DNA of 64,000 nt from Fodinibacter sp963833495 (GTDB lineage Bacteria; Actinomycetota; Actinomycetes; Actinomycetales; Dermatophilaceae). This document shows positions 10,402-19,758 of the stretch, one piece after another. The stretch's first letter is position 1. Every line of letters starts with the position of its first letter. The notes beneath the pieces are model-generated. The model was not told the DNA's origin, made no database searches, and saw nothing but the letters and a program-made list of their open reading frames with translations. Location of the stretch: the NCBI GenBank assembly GCA_963833495.1, contig CAWHYJ010000009.1, forward strand, positions 22,757 to 86,756, written 5' to 3'. Made by a program: the position numbers and the translations under genes.

Positions 10402-12909
10402 TGGTCTGCTCCGTCCGTCGCGCCGGCTGAGGGGTCCTGGTTGGGCGCGTGCTCCGAGAAGTGCGGCTGGGTCGACCCTCGCGGCCCTGCCGTGCGACTG
10501 CTCGTGTCCGACCGTGACGTGGTGCGCCGCGCGCGGACTGGATGGCCTTCCACACCCGCTCGGGCGTGCACGGCATCTGCACGTCGTCGACACCGAGGTG
10601 GCGCACGGCATCCACGATGGCGTTGACGACCGCCGGGGTGGAGGCGATGGTGCCGGCCTCGCCGACGCCCTTGGTGCCGAGGGTGTTGGTCGTCGACGGC
10701 GAGGTGGTGTGGTCGCTGATGTAGCTTGATCGTGTCGGCCGCGGTCGGCAGGGTGTAGTCGACGAAGGAGCCGGTGACCAGGGTGCCCTGGTCGTCGTAC
10801 TCGGCGCCCTCCCACAGCGCCTGCGCGATGCCCTGCACGAGCCCGCCGTGGATCTGGCCCTCGACGATGAGCGGGTTGATGATCTTGCCGATGTCGTCGA
10901 CGCAGACGTACTTGCGCATCGTCGTCGCGCCGGTCTCGGTGTCGACCTCCATCGCGCACAGGTGCGTGCCGTGCGGGAAGGAGAAGTTGACCGGGTCGTA
11001 GGTGGCGTCGGCGTCGATGCTGGGCTCGGCGCCGTCGGGCAGGTTGTGCGCCGCGAAGGTCGCGAGGGCGATGTCGGTGATGCCGATGCCCTTGTCGGTG
11101 CCCTTGACCGTGAACCGGCCGCCGGAGAACTCGAGGTCGTCGACGCTGGCCTCGAGCAGGTGCGCCGCGAAGACCTTGGCCTTCTCGATCACCTTGTCGG
11201 CCGCCAGCACCAGCGCCTCACCACCGACGACGAGCGAGCGCGAGCCGTAGGTGTCGAGGCCCTTGCGACGCGATCTGGGTGTCGCCGTGCAGCACCTCGA
11301 CGCTCTCGAACGGCACGCCGAGGCGGTCGGCGACGATCTGGCTCCAGGCCGTCTCGTGCCCCTGGCCGTGCGGGGAGGTGCCGGTGAGCACCTCGACGGT
11401 GCCGGTGGCCAGCATCCGGATGCTGGCGTGCTCCCAGCCGCCGGCGCCGTAGCTGCAGCGAGCCGAGCACCCGGGACGGGGCCAGGCCGCACATCTCGGT
11501 GAAGGTCGAGATGCCGATGCCGAGCTGCACCGGGTCGTTGCTGTCGCGACGGGCCTTCTGCTCGGCCCGCAGCTCGTCGTAGCCGAAGAGCTCGACCGCC
11601 TTGGCGGTGGCGGCCTCGTAGTTGCCGGAGTCGTAGGTCATGCCGGCCACCGTGGTGAACGGGAACTCGTCGTGCCTGATCCAGTTCTTCTCGCGGATCT
11701 CGAGCGGGTCGACCCCGACCTCGGCCGCGAGCTCGTCCATGATCCGCTCGATCGCGTAGGTGGCCTCGGGCCGGCCGGCGCCGCGGTAGGCGTCGACCCA
11801 GGTCTTGTTGGTGAGCACGGTCTGGCAGTTGAACTGGTAGGCCGGGAACTTGTAGATGGAGTTGAACATCCACGCGCCGAGCACCGGCACCCCACCGCCG
11901 ACGATCGCGACGTAGGCGCCCATGTCGGCGAGCAGCTCGACCTTGAGGCCGGTGACCGTGCCGTCCTTCTCGGCCGACAGGGTGAGCTTCTGCCACTGGT
12001 CGCGGCCGTGGTGCGCCGAGATCATCGACTCGGAGCGGGTCTCGGTGTACTTGCAGGGCCGGCCGAGCGTGCGGGCGACGGCGATCGTCGCGAACTCCTC
12101 GGGGGTGGTCTGCAGCTTGCCGCCGAAGCCGCCGCCGACGTCGGGCGCGATGACGCGCACCTTCGACTCGGGGATGCCCATGGTGGCGGCGATGGCGAAG
12201 CGCAGGATGTGCGGCACCTGGGTGGCCGACCACACCGTCATCTGCTCGCTGGTGGGGTCGACGACCGTGGAGCGGGGCTCCATGAACGCCGGGACGAGCC
12301 GCTGCTGGCGGTACTCGCGCTCGACGACGATGCCGTCGACGCGCGCCTTGGCGATGGCCTCGTCGACGTCGCCGCCGGTGCCCGCCTCGGCGGAGTCGAG
12401 CTTCCAGAACGCCGACTTGTTGGTGCCGAGGTCGGGGTGGGCCAGCACCGTGTCGGCCGCGGCCTCCTTGAGGTCGAGCACGGCGGGCAGCTCGTCGTAG
12501 TCGACGTCGACCCGCTCGGCGGCGTCGCGCGCCTCGCGCTGGGTGCGGGCCACGACGACGGCGACGATCTCGCCGGCGCAGGCGACGTGGTCGATGACGA
12601 CCGGCAGGTGGCGTGGGCGTCACCTGGTCGGGGGTGATCGGCCAGGCGTTGATGTTGACGCCCTGCACGGCCTCGAGGTCCTTGCCGGTGAAGACGCCCA
12701 CGACGCCGGGCGGCCGAGGTGGCCTCGCTGGTGTCGATGGCGGTGATCCGGGCGTGCGCGAACGGGCTGCGCACCATGGCGAGGTGCAGCATGCCGGGCA
12801 GCTGGATGTTGTCGGTCCAGCGGGTGCGACCGGTGATCAGCCGCTGGTCCTCCTTGCGCTTGCGCGCCTGGCCGATCTCGGCGGTGGGCCGGTCGTCGAC
12901 GGCGGTCAT
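10398..12909 (-). CDS. coxL: Molybdenum hydroxylase large subunit, form II CoxL type (frameshifted as read)
   Basis: Catalytic subunit that carries the molybdenum cytosine-dinucleotide cofactor. It starts MTAVDDRPTAEIGQARKRKE and continues with VFTGKDLEAVQGVN. DVGGGFGGK and the active-site loop DAYRGAGRPE follow, then SPHGQGHETAWSQI and KGVGEAG near the end. The active-site loop is AYRGAGR (form II); the CO-oxidising form I enzymes have AYRCSFR with the essential Cys. A true CO dehydrogenase activity is therefore not shown, and another aldehyde- or purine-like substrate is possible. The frame slips about six times, near 12.71, 12.61, 11.45, 11.26, 10.73 and 10.52 kb, with conserved sequence on both sides each time. 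Confidence 0.9.
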
Positions 12910-13426
12910 CAGGCCACGCTCCTGCGGTGGCGACCGACGCGTCCTCGGTGGCCCCGCCCGCCTCGGCCATCGTGCTGGCGCAGGCCGACACGGCCTTGAC
13001 GATGTTGTGGTAGCCGGTGCAGCGACACAGGTTGCCCTCGAGGCCGACCCGGATCTCCTCCTCGGAGGGGTTCGGGTTCTCCTTGAGCACGTCGAGGGCC
13101 TGCATGATCATGCCCGGCGTGCAGTAGCCGCACTGCAGGGCGTGGTTGTCGTGGAACGCCTGCTGCATGGGGTGCAGCTCACCGCCCGAGGCGATGCCCT
13201 CGATCGTGGTGACCTCGTGCCCGTCGGCCTGCACGGCCAGCACGTTGCACGACTTCACGCTCCGCCCGTCGAGGTGCACGGTGCAGGCGCCGCAGTTGCT
13301 CGTGTCGCAGCCGATGACGGTCCCCACCTTCCCGACCGTGTCGCGCAGGTACTGGACGAGCAGCGTGCGGGGTTCGATGTCGTCGGAGCACAGGACTCCA
13401 TCGACGGTGACGTTGACCCGAGTCAT
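12909..13426 (-). CDS. coxS: Molybdenum hydroxylase iron-sulfur subunit, CoxS-like
   Basis: Small subunit with two [2Fe-2S] clusters. The plant-ferredoxin-like cluster ligands are in GCDTSNCGACTVHLDGRSVKSC. The second, helical cluster is in LQCGYCTPGMIMQALD and GNLCRCTGYHNIVKAV. The start ATG at 13426 follows GAAGGAG. As read, the frame runs past the expected end. The TGA that overlaps the coxL ATG (TGATG at 12911-12907) is one frame off, so an indel in the Ala-rich tail near 12.93 kb is likely. It is first of the three structural subunits in S-L-M order. Confidence 0.92.
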
Positions 13427-13544
13427 CCTTGACTCCTTCGGCAGTGAGGACCGTGACGTGTTCGTGATCCTCACCGCGAAGTGACCCCCGCCACAAGGGG
13501 TTCGACGAGATCCACAGGAAACTGCAGGCCAGCGGCCTTTCCCG

Positions 13545-14710
13545 TCAGGAAAGGTCGCCGGCGTGGTGGTGGATCGCGCCGGCGGTCTCCTGCAGGCGCT
13601 GGCCGCCGCCGCCCCACTGCAGCGCGACGATCTCGGCGGCGATCGACACGGCGGTCTCCTCCGGGGTGCGTGCGCCGAGGTCGAGCCCGATCGGTGACGA
13701 CAGCCGGGACAGCTCGGCGTCGGTGATGCCGGCCTCGCGCAGCCGCTCGATCCGGTCGTCGTGGGTGCGCCGCGAGCCCATCGCGCCGACGTAGGCCACG
13801 GACGGCATCCGCAGCGCGACCTCGAGCAGCGGGACGTCGAACTTGGGGTCGTGGGTGAGCACGCAGACCACCGCGCGCTCGTCGACCCGGCCGGCCTCGA
13901 CCTCCGCGGCCAGGTAGCGGTGCGGCCACTCGACGACCACCTCGTCGGCGGCCGGGAAGCGGGAGGCGGTGGCGAAGACCGGCCGCGCGTCGCACACCGT
14001 GACCCGGTAGCCGAGGAAGCTGCCGACGTGGGCGACCGCCGCCGCGAAGTCGATGGCGCCGAACACGAGCATCCGGGGGCGCGGCGCGTAGGCGGCGACG
14101 AAGACGCGCATGCCCTCACCGCGCCGCTCGCCGTCGGGGCCGTAGGTGCAGCGTCTCGGTGCGCCCCGCGGCCAGCAGGCCGCGCGCGTCGTCGGTGACG
14201 GCCGCGTCGGCGCGGGGGCTGCCCAGCGAGCCCGGGCACCGTCGGCGCGTCGGCACCGGTCGGGACGTCCTCGGGCCGCACGACCAGTCGGCGGCCCACC
14301 CACGCCGGGTCGGGGTGGTCGATCACGGTGGCGACGGCCACCGGGCGGCCCGCCTCGATGTCGTCGGACACCGCGCCGAGCTCGGGGAAGGTCTGCTGCG
14401 ACGACCGTCTCGACGAAGACGTCGAGGATGCCGCCGCAGGTGAGCCCCACCGCGAACGCGTCGTCGTCGGAGACGCCGTAGCGCTGCAGCACCGGCGCGC
14501 CGGACGCGACGACCTCCTGGCCCAGCTCGTAGACCGCGCCCTCGACGCAGCCGCCGGAGACGCGAGCCGACGGCCTCGCCGCCCGGCCCGACCAGCATCG
14601 AGGCGCCCGCCGGGCGGGGTGCGGAGCGGAAGGTGGCGACCACGGTGCCGACGCCCGACCGCCTCGCCGGCCCGCCACCACTGCATCAGCTCGGGCAGCA
14701 CGTCACGCAC
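13545..14710 (-). CDS. XdhC/CoxI-family molybdenum hydroxylase maturation factor (frameshifted as read)
   Basis: Accessory protein that delivers or sulfurates the molybdenum cofactor for hydroxylases. It starts at GTG 14710 (MRDVLPELMQWWRAGEAVG), overlapping the coxE stop by eight bases. The N-terminal XdhC domain shows VSGGCVEGAVYELGQEVV and GLTCGGILDVFVET. The C-terminal Rossmann domain shows RMLVFGAIDFAAAVAHVG, VCDARPVFA, VLTHDPKFD, YVGAMGSRRTHDDR and SPIGLDLGARTPEETAVSI. About five frame slips between 14.15 and 14.67 kb divide the N-terminal half; the C-terminal half is clean. Confidence 0.85.
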
Positions 14711-15832
14711 GGGCGACCACCTCCGTCAGCTCCTCGAACGCCGCCAGGGAGTGCCCCGCGACGAAGTGGTCGACGTGGGGCAGCACCGCCATGATGCCCC
14801 CCTGCACCGGCTCGTAGCCCGCGCGGCCCCGGTGCGGGTTGACCCACACGACCCGGTGGGCGACCGCCCGCAGCCGGCGCACCTGCTCCCCCAGCGCCTC
14901 GGGCTGGTCGCGCTCCCACCCGTCGCTGAACACCACGACGACGGCGCCGCGCGCCATCCCGCGCCGCCCCCAGCGGTCGAGGAAGACCTTGACGCCCTCG
15001 GCCAGCCGGGTGCCGCCCGACCAGTCGGGGATGGCGTCGCCGGCGGCCACGATGGCGCGGTCGGGGTCGCGCTGGTGCAGCGGCCGGGTGATGTGGGTGA
15101 GCCGGGTGCCGAGCGTGAAGACCTCCACCGGCACCCCGGCGGCGCAGTAGGCGTGCGCGAGCCGGATGAGCGCGTCGGCGTAGCCGCTCATCGAGCCCGA
15201 GACGTCGACCAGGAGAACGACCTTGCGGGCCCGGGTGCCGCGTCGGCGCCAGCGCACCTCGCCCGGCTCCCCCATCCGGCGCAGCGTCGAGCGCAGGGTG
15301 GCTCGCGCGTCGACGGCACCACGCCGGGATGCCGTGTAGCGGTGCGCGCGCCGGCGCGGCGCCCGCGGTCGGAGCGCCCCGAACAGGCGCTGCCAGCGCT
15401 CTCGCGTTCGCGGCGGGTGAGGGTGGCGACGTCACGGTGCCGCAGGACCTCCGTCGAGCTGGCCTGTGCGCGAACGACATCCTCGTCGTCGTTGCCCTCA
15501 CCGGCGGCGCTCTCGTTGACGCCGAGGCCGGCCTGGGGCACGACGTTGGGCAGTGGGGGGCGGTCCTTCAGGCCCGGCCCGCTGCCCGCTGAACCACGCG
15601 GTGTAGACGAGGTCGTGGCGCTCGAGGTCGGCCGGTGAGGCGCACAGCGTGGCGCGGCCCGCGTAGTAGACGGCCGGCTGGTCGTCGAGGCCGACGGCAG
15701 CGACCGCCTCGAGGTAGGTGCGCTCGCGGTCGGCCGTGACGGCCACCCCGGCCGCGCGCAGGGCGCGGGCGAAGCCGAGGAGCAGCTCCTCGGGCGGCTT
15801 GACGTGCTCGGGCGGGCGCACTGCACGGTCAT
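14703..15832 (-). CDS. coxE: CoxE-like VWA-domain protein (frameshifted as read)
   Basis: Von Willebrand factor A protein that works with the MoxR/CoxD ATPase in maturing CO-dehydrogenase-type active sites. The N-terminal region (RPPEHVKPPEELLLGFARAL) is the CoxE conserved start. The C-terminal VWA domain has MIDAS motif VVLLVDVSGSMSGY, the Thr in GGTRLAEGVKVF and FSDGWERDQPEAL. The ATG at 15832 overlaps the ATPase stop as ATGA, but the body is in the frame of GTG 15821, so a slip lies within the first codons. Other slips are near 15.58, 15.37 and 15.31 kb in the charged linker. Confidence 0.85.
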
Positions 15833-16719
15833 CGGGTCAGCATCACGTCGAGCGCCTTCTTGACCCGCTCGGCATCCTCGCGGTACTTCACCGCCACCCC
15901 GAGCGTGGCCGCCGCCGTCTCGGTGTCGAGCTCGCGAGTGCCCAGCTCGTGCAGGGCGCGGGCCCAGTCGAGGGTCTCGGCGACACCCGGCGGCTTGAGC
16001 ATCTCGTGGTCGGCCCGGATGCCGTGCACGGCGCGCACCACCTGCTCGGCGAGTGCGGCCGACACCTCGGGCGCGCGGCTGGCGACGATGGCGAGCTCGC
16101 GCTGGATGCCGGGGTGCTCGAGCCAGTGGTAGAGGCAGCGCCGCTTGAGCGCGTCGTGCAGCTCGCGGGTGCGGTTGGAGGTGAGCACGACCACGGGCGG
16201 CACCGATGCGGTGACGGTGCCGAGCTCGGGGATGGTCACCTGCCAGGTCGAGAGCACCTCGAGCAGGAACGCCTCGAACTCGTCGTCGGCCCGGTCGACC
16301 TCGTCGATGAGCAGCACGGCCGGGGCGTCGCGCAGGGCCCGCAGCACCGGCCGGGCGATGAGGAAGCGCTCGTCGAACAGGCCCTGCTCGACCTCGCGCA
16401 CGTCACGCGCGGCACCCTCGACGGCCTCGAGCGCCCGCACGTGCAGGATCTGCCGGGGGAAGTCCCAGTCGTAGAGGGCCTGGGTGGCGTCGATGCCCTC
16501 GTAGCACTGCAGGCGGATCAGCGGCAGGTCCATGGTCTCGGCGAGCGCCTCGGCCAGCGCGGTCTTGCCGGTGCCCGGCTCCCCCTCCATCAGCAGGGGC
16601 CGGCCCAGGCGCAGCGAGAGCCAGGTGATCGTGGCGAGGGCGTCGTCGGCGAGGTAGCCGGTCGCGCCGAGTGCGTCGGTCAGGTCGTGCGCCGTGCCGA
16701 ACGTCGTCCGCGGGTCCAT
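15829..16719 (-). CDS. coxD: MoxR/CoxD-type AAA+ ATPase
   Basis: AAA+ chaperone, about 296 residues. CoxD is known to help assemble the Cu/S part of the CO dehydrogenase active site; MoxR relatives pair with VWA proteins. Walker A is MEGEPGTGKTALAEALAE and Walker B LLIDEVDRADDEFEAFLLE. Sensor 1 is VVVLTSNRTREL and the Arg finger region LKRRCLYHWLEHP. The frame is intact. Start ATG 16719; the stop overlaps coxE by ATGA. It lies between the DUF202 genes and coxE in a single-direction operon. Confidence 0.92.
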   Translation of the reverse strand: MDPRTTFGTAHDLTDALGATGYLADDALATITWLSLRLGRPLLMEGEPGTGKTALAEALAETMDLPLIRLQCYEGIDATQALYDWDFPRQILHVRALEAVEGAARDVREVEQGLFDERFLIARPVLRALRDAPAVLLIDEVDRADDEFEAFLLEVLSTWQVTIPELGTVTASVPPVVVLTSNRTRELHDALKRRCLYHWLEHPGIQRELAIVASRAPEVSAALAEQVVRAVHGIRADHEMLKPPGVAETLDWARALHELGTRELDTETAAATLGVAVKYREDAERVKKALDVMLTR

Positions 16720-16796
16720 GGCGCCAGCATCCCTGACGTCGTGCCGATCCGGAAGCGATCGTTCAGGGCAGACGTCACGTGAGGGGACCGTTCCGC

Positions 16797-16872
16797 CCGA
16801 CAGGCAGTCGCTGCACCCGGCCGACGCGGCACGCACGAGCGGCGCCCCCACGAGGGCCGACTGCCTGTTCGG
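16797..16872. repeat. Palindromic intergenic element, copy 1
   Basis: ACAGGCAGTCG (16800-16810) and CGACTGCCTGT (16858-16868) are perfect 11-bp arms around a 47-nt GC-rich loop. CCG/CGG pairing continues outside with one bulged base. A second copy with the same arm core is at 27554-27626. This copy lies between moxR and the upstream DUF202 gene. Confidence 0.55.
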
Positions 16873-16891
16873 CGGTGCGGTTGGCGCACGG

Positions 16892-17253
16892 TCAGAGGAG
16901 CCCGACGATCGCCGCGAGCAGCTCGCCGAGGGCCGAGGCCCGCCGACCAGGCCGGCGACGACGACCGGCAGGCGGCCGTCGGCCAGCACCGAGAAGCCCG
17001 GCTGGTCGGGGTGGGGGCGCACCAGCCGTCGCGCCCGCAGCGCCTCGACGAGCACCCAGCCGGCGAGGGCGGCGGCGAGCACGGTGGGCAGCACCACCAC
17101 GGCACCGAGCGTGTCGAGGGTGAGCCGGCCGATGGTCAGCGCCCCGACGAGCAGGGCCAGGCCGGTGCGCCGCCACGACAGGGTGGTGCGCTCCTGCGGA
17201 GCCGTGGCGTCGGACGCGGGTGGCGACCACCCGGCATCCGGGCGGTCAGCCAC
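16892..17253 (-). CDS. DUF202 small membrane protein (second of two, frameshifted as read)
   Basis: About 120 residues with the DUF202 opening TAPQERTTLSWRRTGLALL. Two more hydrophobic helices follow (VVVLPTVLAAALAGWVLVE and VVVAGLVGG). The GTG at 17253 overlaps the stop of the previous DUF202 gene by eight bases. The frame slips near 16.935 kb; the expected C-terminus LGELLAAIVGLL is one frame over. The function of DUF202 is unknown. Its place inside the hydroxylase operon suggests a role at the membrane with coxG, which is inference. Confidence 0.72.
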
Positions 17254-17617
17254 CGGTGAGGCTGGCGACGCCCAGCACGACCGCCGCGACCGCGACGGCC
17301 ACCAGCACGACGAGCATCGCGGGGTTGCTCGGCAGGCTGGACCCCTCGCGCATCGCCCGCTCGGTGCGGGCCCAGCCGCGCCATGCCGCTCCGGCGGTGA
17401 GCAGGCCGGCGAGGGCCAGCGCGCCGGCGAGGAGGTGCTGCACCGTTCCGGGCAGCGGCAGCGGGAGGGCGTCGACCGCAGCGGCACCGGCGACGAGGGC
17501 GAGGGCTGTTCGGATCCAGGCCAGGAAGGTGCGCTCGTTCGCGAGCGAGAAGCGCGGGTCGGGTTCGTGACCGTGCCCGTAGACACTGCTCGGCCAGCGG
17601 CGCTCGTGGTCGGTCAC
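17246..17617 (-). CDS. YidH/DUF202 small membrane protein (first of two)
   Basis: A 123-residue protein with the DUF202 signature PRFSLANERTFLAWIRTALAL, then two more predicted helices ending AVVLGVASLTGG. The GTG start at 17617 is chosen because upstream sequence in frame looks like the neighbouring gene's shadow. It overlaps the next DUF202 gene. The two paralogs are arranged in tandem, which suggests a heteromeric membrane unit. Confidence 0.82.
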   Translation of the reverse strand: MTDHERRWPSSVYGHGHEPDPRFSLANERTFLAWIRTALALVAGAAAVDALPLPLPGTVQHLLAGALALAGLLTAGAAWRGWARTERAMREGSSLPSNPAMLVVLVAVAVAAVVLGVASLTGG

Positions 17618-17624
17618 GGCGCCA

Positions 17625-18212
17625 TCATCCCCGGCGCAGGTCGTCGAGGTCGCCGGCGGTGTCGAGGTCGCGCCCGGTGGCGAGGTCACCGCACTCGACG
17701 AGGCGGTGCGGCGTGGCGCGCAGGTGGTCGCGGGCGCCGCGGTCACCGTGGGCGGAGGTGATGACGTCCGCCCAGTGCTCGCGACCGATGGCCACCGGGT
17801 GCCCCGGCACGCCGCCGTATGCCGCTCGCACCAGTGCCGCTCGCCCGTCCGGCTCGGCGGCGGCCACCACGCGCTCGACCACCTCGGCCGTGACGTCGGG
17901 CAGGTCGACGAGGGTGACCAGGGCGATGTCGGCCTCGCCGCGCTCGAGGTGGGTCAGCCCGGCCCGCAGCGACGCCCCCATCCCCTCGTCCCAGTCCTGT
18001 GCGTGCACGACCTCGACCCCGTCGACGAGGGCCGCGACGGCGTCACCGGCGGCGCCCACCACGACGACCACGGTGTCGCAGCCTCCCGCGACCACGCGGG
18101 CGACCGCAGTCTCGACGAGGGTCGGGCCGCCGTCGGTGAGCCGCACGAGGGCCTTCGGCCCGCCCATCCGGCGGCCGGCCCCGGCGGCGAGCACGAGCCC
18201 GACGGTGGTCAC
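17625..18212 (-). CDS. MobA/MocA-like nucleotidyltransferase (molybdenum cofactor cytidylyltransferase family)
   Basis: NTP transferase that is likely to attach CMP (or GMP) to molybdopterin. The N-terminal nucleotide-binding motif is VGLVLAAGAGRRMGGPKALV. The metal-binding region is LVTLVDLPDVTAEVV and the substrate loop GGVPGHPVAIGREHW. It is 195 residues from the GTG at 18212. Hydroxylases of the CoxL family use molybdopterin cytosine dinucleotide and the gene heads that operon, so the MocA role is favoured over MobA. Confidence 0.85.
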   Translation of the reverse strand: MTTVGLVLAAGAGRRMGGPKALVRLTDGGPTLVETAVARVVAGGCDTVVVVVGAAGDAVAALVDGVEVVHAQDWDEGMGASLRAGLTHLERGEADIALVTLVDLPDVTAEVVERVVAAAEPDGRAALVRAAYGGVPGHPVAIGREHWADVITSAHGDRGARDHLRATPHRLVECGDLATGRDLDTAGDLDDLRRG

Positions 18213-18304
18213 CCGGCCAGCCTGCCACGGGTCCTCAGGTGGGGGGAGCGAGCCGGCCGGCGGCGATGGCACCGCCACCCGTCGTGCGGGTCACCGTCGC
18301 CGCC

Positions 18305-18889
18305 CTACGGGGATGCCGCGTGGGCGCCACCGGTGGCGGCCTCGACCAGGACGCGGGCCGACCGGGCCGCCCGCTCCGCGGCCTCCGGGTCGGCGTCGAG
18401 CGCGCCGCTGGCCAGGCCGCCGTCGAGCAGGAGGGTCAGCGAGCGGGCCAGCCCGCGCGGGTCCGGCGCCCCGGCATCCGCCGCCAACCCGGTGACCCAG
18501 TCGAGCACCGCGGTCTTGTGCGCGACGGTGCGGTCGTGCACCGGCGTGCCCGGCACCGCCTCGGCAGCGGCGTTGATGAACGCGCAGCCGCGGTAGCCCT
18601 CGCGGCGGCAGGCGGTGCCCAGCGCGTCGAACAGGCCGACCAGCTCGTCGGCCGGTTCGGGACCGGCGGCTGCGGCGGCGTCGTGCAGCTGTCCGCTCCA
18701 GATGCCGTCGACCTTGTCGAGGTAGGCCACCACGAGGTGGTCCTTGCTGGGGAACCACTTGTAGAACGTCGCCTTGGCCACATCCGACTCGGCGATGATC
18801 CGGTCGACACCGACGGCCCGGATGCCGTGGGCGTAGAAGAGCCGGAACGCCGTGTCGAGGATGCGCTCACGGGCGGTCTGCGGGGCCAT
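18305..18889 (-). CDS. TetR family transcriptional regulator
   Basis: A 194-residue repressor. The N-terminal helix-turn-helix is ARERILDTAFRLFYAHGIRA, then VDRIIAESDVAKATFYKWFP. The variable ligand domain follows (REGYRGCAFINAAAEAVPG is common in this YcdC-like subgroup). It is divergent from the NAD(P)-binding reductase gene, and two copies of one palindrome fill the 91-bp space, so auto-repression and control of that reductase are likely. The ligand is unknown. Confidence 0.92.
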   Translation of the reverse strand: MAPQTARERILDTAFRLFYAHGIRAVGVDRIIAESDVAKATFYKWFPSKDHLVVAYLDKVDGIWSGQLHDAAAAAGPEPADELVGLFDALGTACRREGYRGCAFINAAAEAVPGTPVHDRTVAHKTAVLDWVTGLAADAGAPDPRGLARSLTLLLDGGLASGALDADPEAAERAARSARVLVEAATGGAHAASP

Positions 18890-18898
18890 GGGTTGATA

Positions 18899-18916
18899 GT
18901 AGACAGATCTGTCTGC
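18899..18916. promoter_or_regulatory. TetR operator candidate, copy 1
   Basis: GTAGACAG-AT-CTGTCTGC, an inverted repeat with one mismatched pair, begins 10 bp upstream of the TetR gene start. It is the same motif as the copy at 18934-18951. Confidence 0.7.
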
Positions 18917-18933
18917 TAGCGTCCAATATCGAC

Positions 18934-18951
18934 GTAGACAGTCCTGTCTAC
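18934..18951. promoter_or_regulatory. TetR operator candidate, copy 2
   Basis: GTAGACAG-TC-CTGTCTAC is a perfect 8-bp inverted repeat with a 2-bp spacer. Its centre is 35 bp from the centre of copy 1 and 38 bp before the reductase start. Two matched sites in a divergent gap are strong evidence for local TetR control of both genes. Confidence 0.75.
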
Positions 18952-18980
18952 CACTCCTCATCACGACCTCGGGAGCATCC

Positions 18981-19658
18981 ATGAACATCGCAGTCCTCGG
19001 CACCGGCTCGGTCGGTCGCGCCATCGCCGCCCGTCTCCACGAGCTCGGCCACGTCGTCACGGTGGGCACCCGCGACCCGCAGGCCACCCTGGCGCGTACC
19101 GAGCCCGACGCCATGGGCACCGCGCCGTTCGCCGCGTGGCACTCCGCCCGGCCGGACGTCGCGCTCGACACCTACTCCGAGGCCGCCGCCGGCGCCGAGC
19201 TCGTCGTGCTCGCGACCTCCGGCTCGGCCAGCCTCGAGGTGCTGCACCTGGCGGGCGCCGAGCACCTCGCCGGCAAGCCGCTGGCCGACATCAGCAACCC
19301 GCTCGACTTCTCCAACGGCTTCCCGCCCACCCTGTCGGTCAGCAACACCGACTCGCTCGGCGAGCAGGTGCAGCGCGCGTTCCCCGAGGCCCTGGTCGTC
19401 AAGACGCTCAACACCCTGACCGCCGACCTGATGGTGCACCCGCAGGCGCTCGGCGCGAGCAGCACGGTGTTCGTCTCGGGCGACGACGCCGCGGCCAAGG
19501 CGACCGTCACCGGCATCCTGACGTCGTTCGGTCACGACGACGTCGTCGACCTCGGCGGCATCGAGACGGCCCGCGGCACCGAGATGTACCTGCCGATCTG
19601 GCTGCGGCTGATGGGCGCGCTCGGCACCGCGCAGTTCAACGTCAAGGTCGTGCGCTGA
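18981..19658 (+). CDS. F420-dependent-type NAD(P)-binding reductase (NADPH:F420 oxidoreductase-like)
   Basis: A 225-residue Rossmann protein starting MNIAVLGTGSVGRAIAARLHELGHVV, with the GxGxxG dinucleotide motif and TRDP at the position where Fno-like enzymes bind the NADPH phosphate. LADISNPLDFSNGFPP and VVKTLNTLTADLMVHP are typical of the family. The true cofactor (F420 or another acceptor) cannot be read from sequence. It is divergent from, and probably repressed by, the TetR gene. Confidence 0.82.
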   Translation: MNIAVLGTGSVGRAIAARLHELGHVVTVGTRDPQATLARTEPDAMGTAPFAAWHSARPDVALDTYSEAAAGAELVVLATSGSASLEVLHLAGAEHLAGKPLADISNPLDFSNGFPPTLSVSNTDSLGEQVQRAFPEALVVKTLNTLTADLMVHPQALGASSTVFVSGDDAAAKATVTGILTSFGHDDVVDLGGIETARGTEMYLPIWLRLMGALGTAQFNVKVVR

Positions 19659-19670
19659 CCTGGCTCTATA

Positions 19671-19747
19671 CCGACCCATTGCGGATTTCCCACCTCCTCG
19701 CGCCGCTGTTCGCCGCGCCATACGGTGGGAGATCCGCAATAGGTCGG
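19671..19747. terminator. Long inverted repeat between convergent genes
   Basis: Arms of 24 bp (19671-19694 and 19724-19747) pair with only two mismatches around a 29-nt loop. The arm core is ATTGCGGAT. The element fills the gap between the reductase and the carboxylase, which converge, so a bidirectional terminator or an extragenic palindrome is likely. There is no T-run. Confidence 0.6.
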
Positions 19748-19758
19748 GGGTACTGCGG

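Noticed and set aside
10398..12909. Genuine form I carbon monoxide dehydrogenase
   Set aside because: The active-site loop reads AYRGAGR; the form I AYRCSFR with the Cu-binding Cys is absent.
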